Shown here piece after piece: positions 7,401 to 16,680 of a stretch of DNA of 64,000 nt; position 1 is the stretch's first letter; every line of letters starts with the position of its first letter. Under the pieces are notes generated by a model that was given only the letters and a program-made list of their open reading frames with translations, had not been told where the DNA came from and ran no database searches. The translations under genes and the position numbers were made by a program. Origin of the DNA: Paenibacillus qinlingensis (GTDB lineage Bacteria > Bacillota > Bacilli > Paenibacillales > NBRC-103111); contig NZ_JABMKY010000019.1 in assembly GCF_013204845.1 (NCBI RefSeq), forward strand, positions 1 to 64,000, in the 5' to 3' direction.

Positions 7401-8372
7401 ATGAAACAAAGAGTATTGGGCAATAGTGATATTATTTTATCTTCGATAGGACTTGGCATCATGGGAATGTCTCCGGGCATGTACGGGGAGACTAACGATG
7501 AACAATCTATCCAAACGATTCATCGTGCTTTGGACCTAGGCGTCACGATGTTCGATACCGCCGACGTGTATGGGAACGGGCACAACGAAGAGTTGCTTGG
7601 GAAAGCACTTCAGGGGCGTCGAGAGCAAGCTGTCATTGCGACCAAGTTCTCTTACACCCCTAATTACGAGAGTATCAACGGCCATCCCGATTACATTAAG
7701 AAGGCAGTGGAAGATAGTCTGCATCGATTAAAGACGGATTACATCGATCTGTATTATCAGCACCGCGTCGATCCGCAAATTCCGATTGAAGAGACGGTTG
7801 GGGCGATGGCCGATCTAGTTAAGGCTGGCAAGGTTCGGGCGCTCGGTCTGTCTGAAGCTTCCGCATCCACCATTCGTCGTGCCCATGCCGTGCATCCGAT
7901 CTCCGCGCTGGAGAGCGAATATTCACTCTGGAGCCGTGACATCGAAGACGAGATTCTTCCTGCCGCAAAAGAACTGGGGATTACCCATGTTGCATATAGT
8001 CCGCTCAGCAGAGGCTTTATCTCCGGCGAGCTTCGTAAGTTCGAGGATTTGGCTGCCGACGATCTTCGTAGATGGTTGCCACGATTCCAGGGAGAGAACT
8101 TTATGAAGAACTTGGAGATTGTTAATAAGATCAAGGAGATAGCGCTTGAAAAAGATTGTTCGCCCTCTCAATTGGCCATCGCCTGGACGATCTCTAATGG
8201 AGCGCTTCCCATCCCAGGAACGAAGCGAATTAAGTATTTGGAGGAAAATGCCGCTGCCTCGGATGTTGTCCTGACGAAAGAGGACCTTACGCGCATTGAG
8301 AACGTTAGTCCGAAGAACATTACTCAAGGCACTCGATACATGAAAGAACAAATGACGCTGCTTGATGGTTAA
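7401..8372 (+). CDS. Aldo/keto reductase
   Basis: This 323-residue cytoplasmic NADPH-dependent reductase is predicted to reduce aldehydes or ketones. The catalytic tetrad is visible: D52 and Y57 (FDTADVYG), K82 (ATKF), H121 (YYQHRVD). The cofactor-binding end is present as PIPGTKRIKYLEENAAA near residue 272. Length fits the YajO/AKR13-like group. The ATG at 7401 is preceded by GAGGATGAAGAG. It is the second gene of an operon with the MerR regulator; a strong terminator follows at 8383-8413. The substrate is unknown; detoxification of reactive carbonyls is a reasonable inference. Confidence 0.92.
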   Translation: MKQRVLGNSDIILSSIGLGIMGMSPGMYGETNDEQSIQTIHRALDLGVTMFDTADVYGNGHNEELLGKALQGRREQAVIATKFSYTPNYESINGHPDYIKKAVEDSLHRLKTDYIDLYYQHRVDPQIPIEETVGAMADLVKAGKVRALGLSEASASTIRRAHAVHPISALESEYSLWSRDIEDEILPAAKELGITHVAYSPLSRGFISGELRKFEDLAADDLRRWLPRFQGENFMKNLEIVNKIKEIALEKDCSPSQLAIAWTISNGALPIPGTKRIKYLEENAAASDVVLTKEDLTRIENVSPKNITQGTRYMKEQMTLLDG

Positions 8373-8382
8373 GCTATAATTT

Positions 8383-8413
8383 AATGGTCCACGCTATCCG
8401 TGGGCCATTTTTG
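8383..8413 (+). terminator. Rho-independent terminator after the reductase
   Basis: AATGGTCCACG pairs with CGTGGGCCATT around a short CTATC loop and is followed by TTT. Confidence 0.75.
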
Positions 8414-8445
8414 ATATTCGATATTGCCCTAGGAGGTTAAACATA

Positions 8446-9474
8446 ATGAAAGCAACAGCCGCTGATCGAGTGAAGCTCGCGCTAGGGTTCTGGTCCAGTT
8501 TGCGCCTATTAGGGATTCCCCCTCAAGAAGTAGCGCGCCATGCTCATCTGCCTTTGACCGTCATCGACGATCCAGTCGTCACAACCGCCCAATACTACGC
8601 GATCTGGCAGGCTTATGCCGAACTTGTCGGGGATACTGCCACGGGAATCGTCAAGTTGGCCACCGCATTCGAGACGGCGCAATATCCACCGGCCGCCTTA
8701 GCGACCTTCCATGCCAGGGATTTCCGAGATGCTCTTACGCGAATGACTCGATATAAGCAAATGTGCCCGCCTGAAAGCTTATGTTTTCGTGAAGAAGGAG
8801 GGCTGGGTATCATCGAACTGGATTGGCAGCATGCCACGGAGCCCGGACCTCCTGTACTGGTTGGGATTACACTGGCCTATCTCTTAGAGCTAGGACGACG
8901 AGGAACCGGTCAGCCGCTCACGGCTTATTCGGTAGAGTTCGTCCACGATATGGGCAACACGGAAGTACTCGAAGCTTATTTCGGATGCTCGGTTCGGGTA
9001 GGTGCGTCTGGCAACCGGCTTACGCTGCGAGGCAGTGATCTGGAGCGTCCTTTCGTTTCTTATAACGAAGAACTTCTCGAAATTCTGACACCGGCTTTGG
9101 ATCGCTCATTGGATGAACAACGGAGCAAACGCAAGATTAGCAGTAAAGTGAAATGGATACTCTCGCGTTACCTTTCACGCGGGCGAATCGACATTCAAAC
9201 CGTAGCCATCGAGTTGGGCTTAAGCGACCGCACCTTGCAGCGCCGCTTGATGGAAGAAGGAGAAAACTTTAAGCAGTTGCTGGCGCAAACGAGGCACGAG
9301 CAGGCGCTCGCATACCTAGCAGACCCCTCGCTGGAGATCAAAGAGGTTGCTTTTCTCGTAGGTTACGAAGATCAAAATTCATTTTACCGTGCATTTCGCA
9401 CGTGGGAAGGGGAGTCTCCTGCCAATTGGCGCGTAGCGCAAGATCATTGGCGTTCCTCGCTAGTTACCGAGTAG
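8446..9474 (+). CDS. AraC-family regulator with arabinose-binding-like N-domain
   Basis: 342 residues. The N-terminal two thirds match the arabinose_bd-type ligand domain (DRVKLALGFWSSLRLLGIPPQEVARHAHLP ... SFETAQYPPAALATF-like core). The C-terminal AraC helix-turn-helix covers about 255-335: VAIELGLSDRTLQRRLMEEGENFKQLL and the second helix pair IKEVAFLVGYEDQNSFYRAFRTWEGESPANWR. This architecture is best known from Proteobacteria and is uncommon in Firmicutes. The gene is also richer in G+C and in Ala/Arg/Leu than neighbouring genes, which suggests transfer. The ATG at 8446 has AGGAGG at 8431-8436. It is followed by an SDR gene 50 bases downstream, its likely target; the ligand is unknown. 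Confidence 0.88.
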   Translation: MKATAADRVKLALGFWSSLRLLGIPPQEVARHAHLPLTVIDDPVVTTAQYYAIWQAYAELVGDTATGIVKLATAFETAQYPPAALATFHARDFRDALTRMTRYKQMCPPESLCFREEGGLGIIELDWQHATEPGPPVLVGITLAYLLELGRRGTGQPLTAYSVEFVHDMGNTEVLEAYFGCSVRVGASGNRLTLRGSDLERPFVSYNEELLEILTPALDRSLDEQRSKRKISSKVKWILSRYLSRGRIDIQTVAIELGLSDRTLQRRLMEEGENFKQLLAQTRHEQALAYLADPSLEIKEVAFLVGYEDQNSFYRAFRTWEGESPANWRVAQDHWRSSLVTE

Positions 9475-9524
9475 ACGAAATGAGGTACCATTATCCTTAT
9501 ACTGAACATAAGGAGTGCAGACAT

Positions 9525-10319
9525 ATGGATATGGGATTGAAAAATAAGACAGCATTAGTAACGGGGTCAACTAAGGGGATCGGTAAAGCAATTGCCATAG
9601 AACTTGCTAGAGAAGGTGTTCATGTTCTCATAAATGGTCGAAGTAACGAAGAGGTTGCACTCACGATGAGGGAGATTCAGGCGAAATTTCCGGACACTCG
9701 GCCTCAGAATGCAGCAGCCGATCTCGTGGATGCTCGGCAAAGAGAAGCTTTGTTTGAGAAGTTCCCACAAGTCGATATTCTGGTCAATAGCATGGGGATC
9801 TACGAGATCATATCATATGAGAATATAGAGGATGCCTTATGGGAGAAGTACATCCGTACGAATGTGCTTGCTGCAAACAGTCTAACTAAGTTCTATCTGC
9901 CTTCCATGTTGAGCGGCGATTATGGACGCATTCTCTTTATCGCAAGTGAGGAAGCCGTAATGCCTTCAGGTCAGATGCCACATTATGCCGTGACCAAATC
10001 GATGCTCCTTTCGTTATCCAAGAGTTTGTCGAAGCTGACCAAGGGAACTGGAGTAACGGTGAACACCATCCTCCCCGGACCGACACTTTCTGAGAATGTG
10101 CAAATGATCATCGAAAGCGTTTATTCGAACGAAGAGATGACCTTCGAGGCAAAAGAGAAGGATTTCATGGACAAGAACTTGCCGCAATCCGAGATTCAGC
10201 GGTTCATAAGACCGATGGAGATCGGCCGGTTAGCCGCATTCATCTGCAGTCCTTATGCCTCTGCGTTCAGAGGCTCACCTATCCGAATGGATGGGGGTAT
10301 GGTACCGACTATATTTTAA
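9525..10319 (+). CDS. Short-chain dehydrogenase/reductase (SDR)
   Basis: 264 residues with a classical SDR layout: cofactor motif TGSTKGIG (about 14-21), an NSMG in place of the usual NNAG, and the active site S-x12-Y-x3-K in IASEEAVMPSGQMPHYAVTK. R in GRSNEE after the second strand suggests NADP(H) use. I place the start at the ATG at 9525 with AAGGAG at 9510-9515; an upstream in-frame extension overlaps the AraC gene and has no support. It probably reduces a small ketone or alcohol under AraC control. The substrate is unknown. Confidence 0.88.
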   Translation: MDMGLKNKTALVTGSTKGIGKAIAIELAREGVHVLINGRSNEEVALTMREIQAKFPDTRPQNAAADLVDARQREALFEKFPQVDILVNSMGIYEIISYENIEDALWEKYIRTNVLAANSLTKFYLPSMLSGDYGRILFIASEEAVMPSGQMPHYAVTKSMLLSLSKSLSKLTKGTGVTVNTILPGPTLSENVQMIIESVYSNEEMTFEAKEKDFMDKNLPQSEIQRFIRPMEIGRLAAFICSPYASAFRGSPIRMDGGMVPTIF

Positions 10320-10618
10320 TTGATTTAACGAGAAATAATACAGCCAATCAGTCAATTCTATCCAAACCGAGATTTTGGTTCTTTATGAGCTTACCCTTCA
10401 TTGCATTGTCGGTAGTGCCTGTCATTTTAGGGATCGCCAACTGCCTCGCAGTCTGGACGATCCCTATATTATTGAAGTTAATGAAAGGATTACATGATGG
10501 AATAAAGTCCGACTTTATCTATCTTTATTCCACTCTAGATTTCTATATAAATCGATATGATTTAAGCTAGAATTTATATTTGTTTTATGGATACATATAT
10601 GTAAATTATTATAATTTA
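10320..10618. other. Geneless stretch between SDR and yesN-type gene
   Basis: It holds a 61-codon frame (10385-10570) with a hydrophobic start but no ribosome site, which I do not call. No clear terminator for the SDR gene is visible. Confidence 0.4.
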
Positions 10619-10642
10619 AAAAGAGGCGTTGCTAGACGCTCT
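10616..10642 (-). terminator. Terminator of the two-component operon (minus strand)
   Basis: On the minus strand AGAGCGT pairs with ACGCCTCT (one bulge) and is followed by TTTTTAAATT. It lies about 105 bases beyond the response-regulator stop. Confidence 0.5.
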
Positions 10643-10746
10643 AAATCATGATAAAAGATCTTCCCATGAAGTACTCCACGGTCTAAAAATGCTTTTCATG
10701 GCTCTCTTCCTTTGAAACTTCCACACCAATAACTGAATCGGAAGCG

Positions 10747-12309
10747 TTAAAATATCTTTTCCTTAAAAGCCCTCGGACTTACACCGGCATATTTAGTAAA
10801 AACGTGAGTAAAATAGGCTGGATCCTCGATGCCTACCTCTCTGGCAACTTCAAAAATCTTTAAACTTGAATTTTTGAGCAGCTTTTTGGCCATTTCAATG
10901 CGATATTTGTTGAGCGCATCTGTTAACGCTTCGCCTGTTTCTTTTTTATATAATCTGCTTAAATAACTGCTGTTTACATGTACAGATTCTGCAATGGACT
11001 GCAGATTAATTTGATTATTGTAATGTTCGCGGATGAACTTGTTTACTTCTCTTACAAGGTAATTACTTTGATTTCCTTGCGAGTTAATCATATGGATTGT
11101 CGAATGAATAAAGGTGCTTAAAAGAAGGAACAGATCGCGAACAGATTTGCTATTTTGGATCTGAGCGTAGGTAAGAGTCTCATTATTGATGAAAGTTGAT
11201 TCTTCCCATTGTGGCTCGTCGATTAATTTGTAAGACATTGAACATAAGAGTAACCCACCTGCTTTGATTTGCTCCATAGGCACATTATTTTCTTTATAAG
11301 CGTCAAAAAGCTTTGACAATTGAGTTGTTGCTTCAACAACATTTTCCTTTTGGATATTGGTCATGATTTCATCTATATAGGTGTGCGTTTGTAAAGGTTT
11401 CAATCCCGAGGGCATGGGATCACTTGGGTTAAAGAAAGAAATAGGGATATCGTGATATAAACTGTTAGTGAGCGCTTTCTTTACTTCGCCGAACGCTTCA
11501 GGTAACTCAAATGGAGAAGTATGTGGAAGACTTATACCCACGTGCACAGCAAAACTCATGAAATTGGCGACCATTTTTAAAATGTCCTTAGATGTATTTG
11601 GTATTAGTTGCATGTATTCAGAGGTTTTCTCATTCGCAAAAGAAACAATGGATACAAGTTGATTTTTACTAATGATCGAGGTGTAGTGTCGGAAGTTCTT
11701 GAAAGCAAGGGTTGAAAAATGCTTAACTTGATACACAAAGTTGTTGTAATCTTTGGATGTTGTTTCAATAGGATCGTCTGGAAGATTGTTTATTTCAAAC
11801 ATGACAAGGAGATAGTTATCAAGAGAAATACCGTGTTCATTCATTTTGTTTACAATGGCCTCAGGATGGCTAATCATGTTATCGAAAACTTCTTTGATGA
11901 ATTTATCCCGAATCTCGGACAAGTGTTTCTGCTGCAATGCGATTAATGCCTTTGCTTTGTGGACAGCATCAGGAATTTTCTCGGTCGGGTTGATTTTCAC
12001 TAGAAAATCAACGACATTATACTTGATTGCAGACTGTGCGTAAGCAAAATCGGCATAGGCCGTTAATAATATGACTTTGGTTTGAGGATGGTTTTCGTAA
12101 ATATATTTGGCAAGCTCGATGCCGTCCATGCCGGCCATCTTAATATCTGTTATCACGATATCAATAGGGGCAGATTGCAAATATTCCTTCGCTTCCTTGC
12201 CATTCGTTGCCATGTATACCAGCTCGCATTCAAGAGCCTTCCAGTCTACAAAGCTTTGAAGTCCTTGTCTGATGACGGATTCGTCATCCACAATCATTAC
12301 CTTATACAT
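10747..12309 (-). CDS. YesN-type response regulator with AraC output domain
   Basis: About 520 residues. The receiver domain is at 1-120 with acidic pair D8/D9, phospho-acceptor D55 (IVITDIKMAGMDG) and the LTAYADFAYAQSAIKY switch. A central region of about 270 residues follows, then the AraC HTH at the C-terminus (INLQSIAESVHVNSSYLSRLYKKETGEALTDAL ... VAREVGIEDPAYFTHVFTKYAGVSPRAFK). The start is at M-Y-K-V, where GGGAG precedes the ATG. It overlaps the last codons of the sensor kinase by 8 bases, so the two are translationally coupled. Such pairs control adjacent sugar ABC importers; here the target is probably the divergent locus starting at 14354. Confidence 0.92.
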   Translation of the reverse strand: MYKVMIVDDESVIRQGLQSFVDWKALECELVYMATNGKEAKEYLQSAPIDIVITDIKMAGMDGIELAKYIYENHPQTKVILLTAYADFAYAQSAIKYNVVDFLVKINPTEKIPDAVHKAKALIALQQKHLSEIRDKFIKEVFDNMISHPEAIVNKMNEHGISLDNYLLVMFEINNLPDDPIETTSKDYNNFVYQVKHFSTLAFKNFRHYTSIISKNQLVSIVSFANEKTSEYMQLIPNTSKDILKMVANFMSFAVHVGISLPHTSPFELPEAFGEVKKALTNSLYHDIPISFFNPSDPMPSGLKPLQTHTYIDEIMTNIQKENVVEATTQLSKLFDAYKENNVPMEQIKAGGLLLCSMSYKLIDEPQWEESTFINNETLTYAQIQNSKSVRDLFLLLSTFIHSTIHMINSQGNQSNYLVREVNKFIREHYNNQINLQSIAESVHVNSSYLSRLYKKETGEALTDALNKYRIEMAKKLLKNSSLKIFEVAREVGIEDPAYFTHVFTKYAGVSPRAFKEKIF

Positions 12310-14092
12310 ATCCGTTATCTCCCTTATCTGCAGGAATATGCACTGCAACCTTAGTACCTATGTTTAACTTGCTCTGAATTGTAATACCGTATTGATCCCC
12401 GTATATAAGTTTAATTCTAGAATTTGTATTATGTAATCCAATATTGTTGTGATCTTTTCTACGACGTTCGCTATGTACGGCGTAATCTAGATTGATTTGA
12501 TCTGCTTTAAAACCAAGACCGTCATCTTCAATTTTAAAATAGATTGATTCCGCATTCTCATTAATTGTAATGGTAATTGTACCTTTATCTAATTTATTTT
12601 CGATACCATGTACGACCGCGTTTTCGACGAGGGGCTCTAGACAAAACTTAGGCACATAATAGTCTAAAAGGGCTTCGTCTTTAATATCAATGCGAAATTC
12701 TAATTTGTCTTCGAAGCGCATTTTTTGCAGGTACAGATAAAAATTGACGAGTTCTAATTCCTCGCGAATGGTTATTTTGGTTTTACTTTCCGTATACATA
12801 CTGGCTTGTAATAACTCGGTTAAGGACATAACCATCTTATATACAGTCTCATCATTGGAAAACCGGGCTTTATATCCAATGGTGATCAGCGTATTAAATA
12901 AAAAGTGTGGATTCATTTGTGATTGTAAAAATTTCAGCTCTGTTTCTTTCAGTAACAACTGTTTTTCATAAACTTGATTAAAGAGATATTTGATTTCACT
13001 TGCCATTTTGTTGAAGGTATGACTGAGCAAGTTTAATTCCAAATCGGTATATTCAGGCATTTTGGCATCATAGTTTCCGACCTTCACCTGATTGATATTA
13101 CGCAACAAATCCTTAATAAATCGCGTAAATCGAAGGGATAAGAAAATACTTGAAACAAGGAATACGAGTACGATCAGTAACAAAATGAACGTGTAATTCC
13201 TCATATTGTCCGATAATTTGGCCAGAATTTGTTTCTTCGGGATACAGACAACAAAGCTTAGACCGCTCTCATTTATTTTTTTCGTTGCAGCCATGTAGGT
13301 CAGATTATCCAAGGTTACGTTAGTGATATCCGTTTTATCGCTTACATGTAAAATCGATGGATCTACGATCGTTCCAATCTGACTTTTATTCGAGCTTGAG
13401 TAAATAAAGCCTTGTTTATCGATTAAGTACGCCATTGCACCTGGGATTTCAAGTAATGCAGCATATTTATTAAATATTTGATTTTCATCAATACCAATAA
13501 TTAAATATAACCGTTGTTCAGGATTATAAATGTTGGAGAGGTTTCTAGCGTAATAAATGACATTATCATTATAAAATGTAGGTACCGGCTCAATTCCCTC
13601 AAGTATCCTTCCTTTTTGTTGATTATAGATGTTGATATTGTTTGAAGTGACGATGTTGACATCTTTCGTTGATCTAGAGATGGAAGAGTAATTGGATTCA
13701 TTTTGGAAAATGTAAACGGTTGAGATCAATTTGCTTACCCATGCCGTATTGAACATTAAACTATATTTAAGCTCTTCCTCCATTTCACTTTTATTAACAA
13801 ATTGACTGTAGTTGTCACTTTCTACGGAAGTATCACCTGCCAACCAGGTCCTAATCGATTTGGTAGAAAGCATGTGGAGAGAAGTGTCCGTTATCAGTTT
13901 GAAAGAGCTTTCAATATTATCGTTCGTTTGTCCCATAATCTGTGACCAGTTGTGTTCTGCATTCTTAGTCAATTCGGAAGACATACTCCAATAAAAATAA
14001 AGACCGGAAATGGACATCGGAAATAGCATCATAATAACAGTAGTAACAATTATTTTATGTCGAATGGATATTGCTTTTAAAAGTTTAAACAT
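12302..14092 (-). CDS. YesM-type membrane sensor histidine kinase
   Basis: 596 residues. Transmembrane segments lie at about 13-33 and 298-318, with an extracytoplasmic sensor domain of about 265 residues between them. Then come a HAMP linker (RFIKDLLRNINQVKVGNYDAKM), the His_kinase motif with the phospho-accepting H near 396 (QSQMNPHFLFNTL) and a HATPase domain (EPLVENAVVHGIE, DDGLGF, GIGL-type GLHNTNSRI). This is the YesM/LytS-like class that pairs with AraC-type YesN regulators and responds to extracellular oligosaccharides or the importer's binding protein. It lies directly upstream of, and overlaps, its response regulator, and is divergent from the sugar-uptake genes. Confidence 0.92.
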   Translation of the reverse strand: MFKLLKAISIRHKIIVTTVIMMLFPMSISGLYFYWSMSSELTKNAEHNWSQIMGQTNDNIESSFKLITDTSLHMLSTKSIRTWLAGDTSVESDNYSQFVNKSEMEEELKYSLMFNTAWVSKLISTVYIFQNESNYSSISRSTKDVNIVTSNNINIYNQQKGRILEGIEPVPTFYNDNVIYYARNLSNIYNPEQRLYLIIGIDENQIFNKYAALLEIPGAMAYLIDKQGFIYSSSNKSQIGTIVDPSILHVSDKTDITNVTLDNLTYMAATKKINESGLSFVVCIPKKQILAKLSDNMRNYTFILLLIVLVFLVSSIFLSLRFTRFIKDLLRNINQVKVGNYDAKMPEYTDLELNLLSHTFNKMASEIKYLFNQVYEKQLLLKETELKFLQSQMNPHFLFNTLITIGYKARFSNDETVYKMVMSLTELLQASMYTESKTKITIREELELVNFYLYLQKMRFEDKLEFRIDIKDEALLDYYVPKFCLEPLVENAVVHGIENKLDKGTITITINENAESIYFKIEDDGLGFKADQINLDYAVHSERRRKDHNNIGLHNTNSRIKLIYGDQYGITIQSKLNIGTKVAVHIPADKGDNGYV

Positions 14093-14128
14093 AATCGACC
14101 TCCCAAATTCATTGTAATCGGGATGGGA

Positions 14129-14144
14129 TGAAAGCGCTATTTGT
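14129..14144. promoter_or_regulatory. cre-like site (catabolite control), copy 1
   Basis: TGAAAGCGCTATTTGT resembles the CcpA target TGWAANCGNTNWCA. It lies 37 bases upstream of the kinase start, between the divergent kinase and binding-protein genes. Confidence 0.45.
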
Positions 14145-14213
14145 TCATCCGAGGCGGTGAAAATCTTTATAGAAAAGTCATAATATCACAATAAAAAGGG
14201 AGAAATTGCAGAA

Positions 14214-14229
14214 TGGAAGCGCTTGAATA
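14214..14229. promoter_or_regulatory. cre-like site (catabolite control), copy 2
   Basis: TGGAAGCGCTTGAATA has the central AAGCGCTT dyad of cre sites and lies about 125 bases upstream of the binding-protein start. Two such sites in one divergent intergenic region suggest carbon catabolite repression of the locus. Confidence 0.5.
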
Positions 14230-14353
14230 GTGATTTAAGTAAAAATAATGCAAGGTTATCCTGCATTTTCTCATTAACATTAATAATTATAGATAATAAG
14301 ATTATGAAGTAAAGGTTTTCAGCTAAATAACATGTCGAGAGGGGTTTCACAAA

Positions 14354-15715
14354 GTGAAAAAGAGATTGGTAAGCAAAGGAATTACGATGATTACAAGTGG
14401 TATGTTGGTTCTATCTTTGGCAGCTTGTAGTTCAGCAAAGACTGTAGATACAAAAGAGAGCGCAAGTCCGAGCCCAACCGCAGCAACTGCACAGAATACG
14501 GCAGAGCCGAAAAAGGCTCCTGTGAAAATTAAATATGCGACTTATCGGGTAGGTACACATGTTTCAGCTGCTGCGGAGAAGAAAATTTTGGACGAATTCA
14601 AAAAGAAATATAACGGAGAAATTGATCTACAAGTTGAAGAAATTCCAGGTGATCAGGCTTACGTTGATAAGATTAAGGTACTTGCGGCTTCAAGCGACCT
14701 GCCTGATGTTGTTGAAGGTAAGAACGGTCTTAATGATCTACTCATAAAAGGGAATCTAGCAACACCATTAAACGAATATTTGGAAGCGGATACTTCGTGG
14801 AAGGATGAGGTGGGTTCCGATGCTATTAAATCAAACTCACGGGATGGGAAAGTTTGGTCTATAGCCAACGGTGCTCAACTTATCGGATATTTCTACAACA
14901 AGGAGTTATTCGATAAAGCAGGAGTTAAGCCAGCAGCTACGTGGGATGAATTTATTGCCAATCTCGATAAAATCAAAACAACGACTGGCGTTGCGCCAAT
15001 GGCCATGATGACCGGCGAAAATGCTTGGACAACCAATCTACTTCTGGGAGCTATTGTTGGGACTAGTGGAGATGCAGGAAATAAGTTCATGAATACGCCT
15101 TTTCCAAAAAGCTTTGAGGCGCCTGAATTCATAGAAGGTCTTAAGAAGATCCAAACGATTCTTCAGAAATATACGACGAAGGATGCACTGGGTGCGGGTT
15201 ATGCGAATGCAGCCAACAATTTCTTGCAAGGCAAGGCGGCTATTATAGCAAATGGTCCATGGATGATCAGTGATTTCAGTGATAAAACAAAAGCACTTGA
15301 AGGCTTTGATTCAAAAGTTGGCGTAGCGATGTACCCTAATTCTGGGATGTTTTCATCCTTTGAGGTCGGTTATATGTTAACCGCTAAGAACAAGGAAACG
15401 AAAGATGCGGCGATCAAACTGTTGAAATTTTTAACAAACGCACATGCGCAGCAGATTAATCTTGAACTCAGCAGCACAATGCCATTGACAGCCAATGTAA
15501 AGCCTAGTGATGAATTTAAGCAGAAAAACCCACTGTTTATGGCGAGTGTTGAACTCGGAGGTCAGGCTAAAAGCAAATTCGCAAACCTAGACTCCATCAA
15601 CTTTGCCAATGTAACAGATGCTTGGAAAACATTTTACCCTGAACTGAACTTCAATAAGGCGACAGCTGAGGAAATTGCGAAGAAGCTAAGCGCCATAGCG
15701 GAGAAAAACAAATAG
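14354..15715 (+). CDS. Sugar ABC transporter substrate-binding lipoprotein
   Basis: 453 residues. The lipoprotein signal has lipobox LAAC with the lipidated C25, then a Ser/Thr/Ala-rich spacer. The rest is an SBP_bac_1-type fold (family 1 extracellular solute-binding), with typical stretches SSDLPDVVEGKNGLNDLL, YFYNKELFDKAGVKPAATWDEF, and FLQGKAAIIANGPWMISDF. It binds an oligosaccharide outside the membrane and feeds the two permeases that follow. The start is a GTG at 14354 with AGAGGGG upstream. A stem-loop sits between it and the first permease, a common way to keep binding protein in excess. Confidence 0.93.
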   Translation: MKKRLVSKGITMITSGMLVLSLAACSSAKTVDTKESASPSPTAATAQNTAEPKKAPVKIKYATYRVGTHVSAAAEKKILDEFKKKYNGEIDLQVEEIPGDQAYVDKIKVLAASSDLPDVVEGKNGLNDLLIKGNLATPLNEYLEADTSWKDEVGSDAIKSNSRDGKVWSIANGAQLIGYFYNKELFDKAGVKPAATWDEFIANLDKIKTTTGVAPMAMMTGENAWTTNLLLGAIVGTSGDAGNKFMNTPFPKSFEAPEFIEGLKKIQTILQKYTTKDALGAGYANAANNFLQGKAAIIANGPWMISDFSDKTKALEGFDSKVGVAMYPNSGMFSSFEVGYMLTAKNKETKDAAIKLLKFLTNAHAQQINLELSSTMPLTANVKPSDEFKQKNPLFMASVELGGQAKSKFANLDSINFANVTDAWKTFYPELNFNKATAEEIAKKLSAIAEKNK

Positions 15716-15739
15716 TACCAACCGGTTAAAATGATGGAA

Positions 15740-15777
15740 TGTGACTCCCTTCAGCTAAATAGTTTAGGGGAGTCGCA
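15740..15777 (+). terminator. Intra-operon attenuator hairpin
   Basis: TGTGACTCCC (15740-15749) pairs with GGGGAGTCGCA (15767-15777). No T-run follows. It probably protects the upstream message or partly terminates, lowering permease expression relative to the binding protein. Confidence 0.6.
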
Positions 15778-15793
15778 TCAACTAAGGAGTCAC

Positions 15794-16666
15794 ATGATGG
15801 CAAAAAATAAGTTGTATATTACATTGTTCCTTCTACCAACTTTATTATTGTTTGCTTTAGTTTTTGCCGCTTCGTGTGTGATCTTGTTTGGCACCTCATT
15901 TACGGAATGGCGAATTGGAACCGAAGCGACGTTTAATGGCATTCATAACTATATGAATATGTTCGTAGATGCGGATTTTTGGAAAAGTGTCTGGAATACG
16001 ATCCTATGGATGCTGCTCCAATCGACAGTGCATATTGTCATTGGCGTTAGTTTTGCTCTTGTTCTTTTGAAAAAGGAGTTCTATTGGAAATTCGCCAGAA
16101 CCGTGTATATGCTGCCCAATATTATATCCGGTGCTGCGATAGGTATGCTCTTTTTAAGTATACTTAATCCTGAAATCGGAGCTGTGAACCAAATATTTAG
16201 ATTGCTCGGTTTTGAGGATTTTTCACAAAATTGGTTTATGGATTATAATTCTGCTTTTTTCTCAGTCACAATGACTTGGTTACCTTATGCGGCAGTGATT
16301 ACGATTCTGGTTTTAGCTGAAATTGCGGCTATTTCTGAAAGTGTATTCGAATCTGCGAAAATCGACGGAGCCAGTGAGCTTCAGATTAGTTTGTATATCG
16401 TTATTCCTATGCTCAGGAATATTATAGGAACTTGCATCCTTCTGGCAGGAACCAGCATTTTGCAAAAGTTCGACATTATTATGATGACGACAGGCGGAGG
16501 CCCAGGAAACGAAACAATGAATTTGCCTATGTACATATATAAAACAGCGCTTATTGACAATAACTTTGGCTATGCGAATGCAATCGGCGTTTTTTCAATT
16601 CTATTGGGCATAGTGTTTGTCATGACAACCAAAGCTGTATTTAAAATCGGAGACTCCTTGGAATAA
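15794..16666 (+). CDS. Sugar ABC transporter permease, MalF/UgpA-type
   Basis: 290 residues with six predicted membrane helices. The binding-protein-dependent permease signature (EAA loop) is ESAKIDGASELQISLYIVIPML at about 205-226, which docks the shared ATPase. The start is at the ATG at 15794 with AAGGAG at 15783-15788; the longer frame from 15731 lies over the attenuator hairpin and has no ribosome site. It forms the membrane channel with the next gene. No ATPase gene is present, so a general MsmX-like ATPase encoded elsewhere is expected. Confidence 0.92.
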   Translation: MMAKNKLYITLFLLPTLLLFALVFAASCVILFGTSFTEWRIGTEATFNGIHNYMNMFVDADFWKSVWNTILWMLLQSTVHIVIGVSFALVLLKKEFYWKFARTVYMLPNIISGAAIGMLFLSILNPEIGAVNQIFRLLGFEDFSQNWFMDYNSAFFSVTMTWLPYAAVITILVLAEIAAISESVFESAKIDGASELQISLYIVIPMLRNIIGTCILLAGTSILQKFDIIMMTTGGGPGNETMNLPMYIYKTALIDNNFGYANAIGVFSILLGIVFVMTTKAVFKIGDSLE

Positions 16667-16680
16667 CTAGGGTGGTGGAG

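Noticed and set aside
10385..10570. Hydrophobic 61-codon frame after the SDR gene
   Set aside because: No ribosome site and no family resemblance; it could be a scrap of a membrane protein but cannot be supported.
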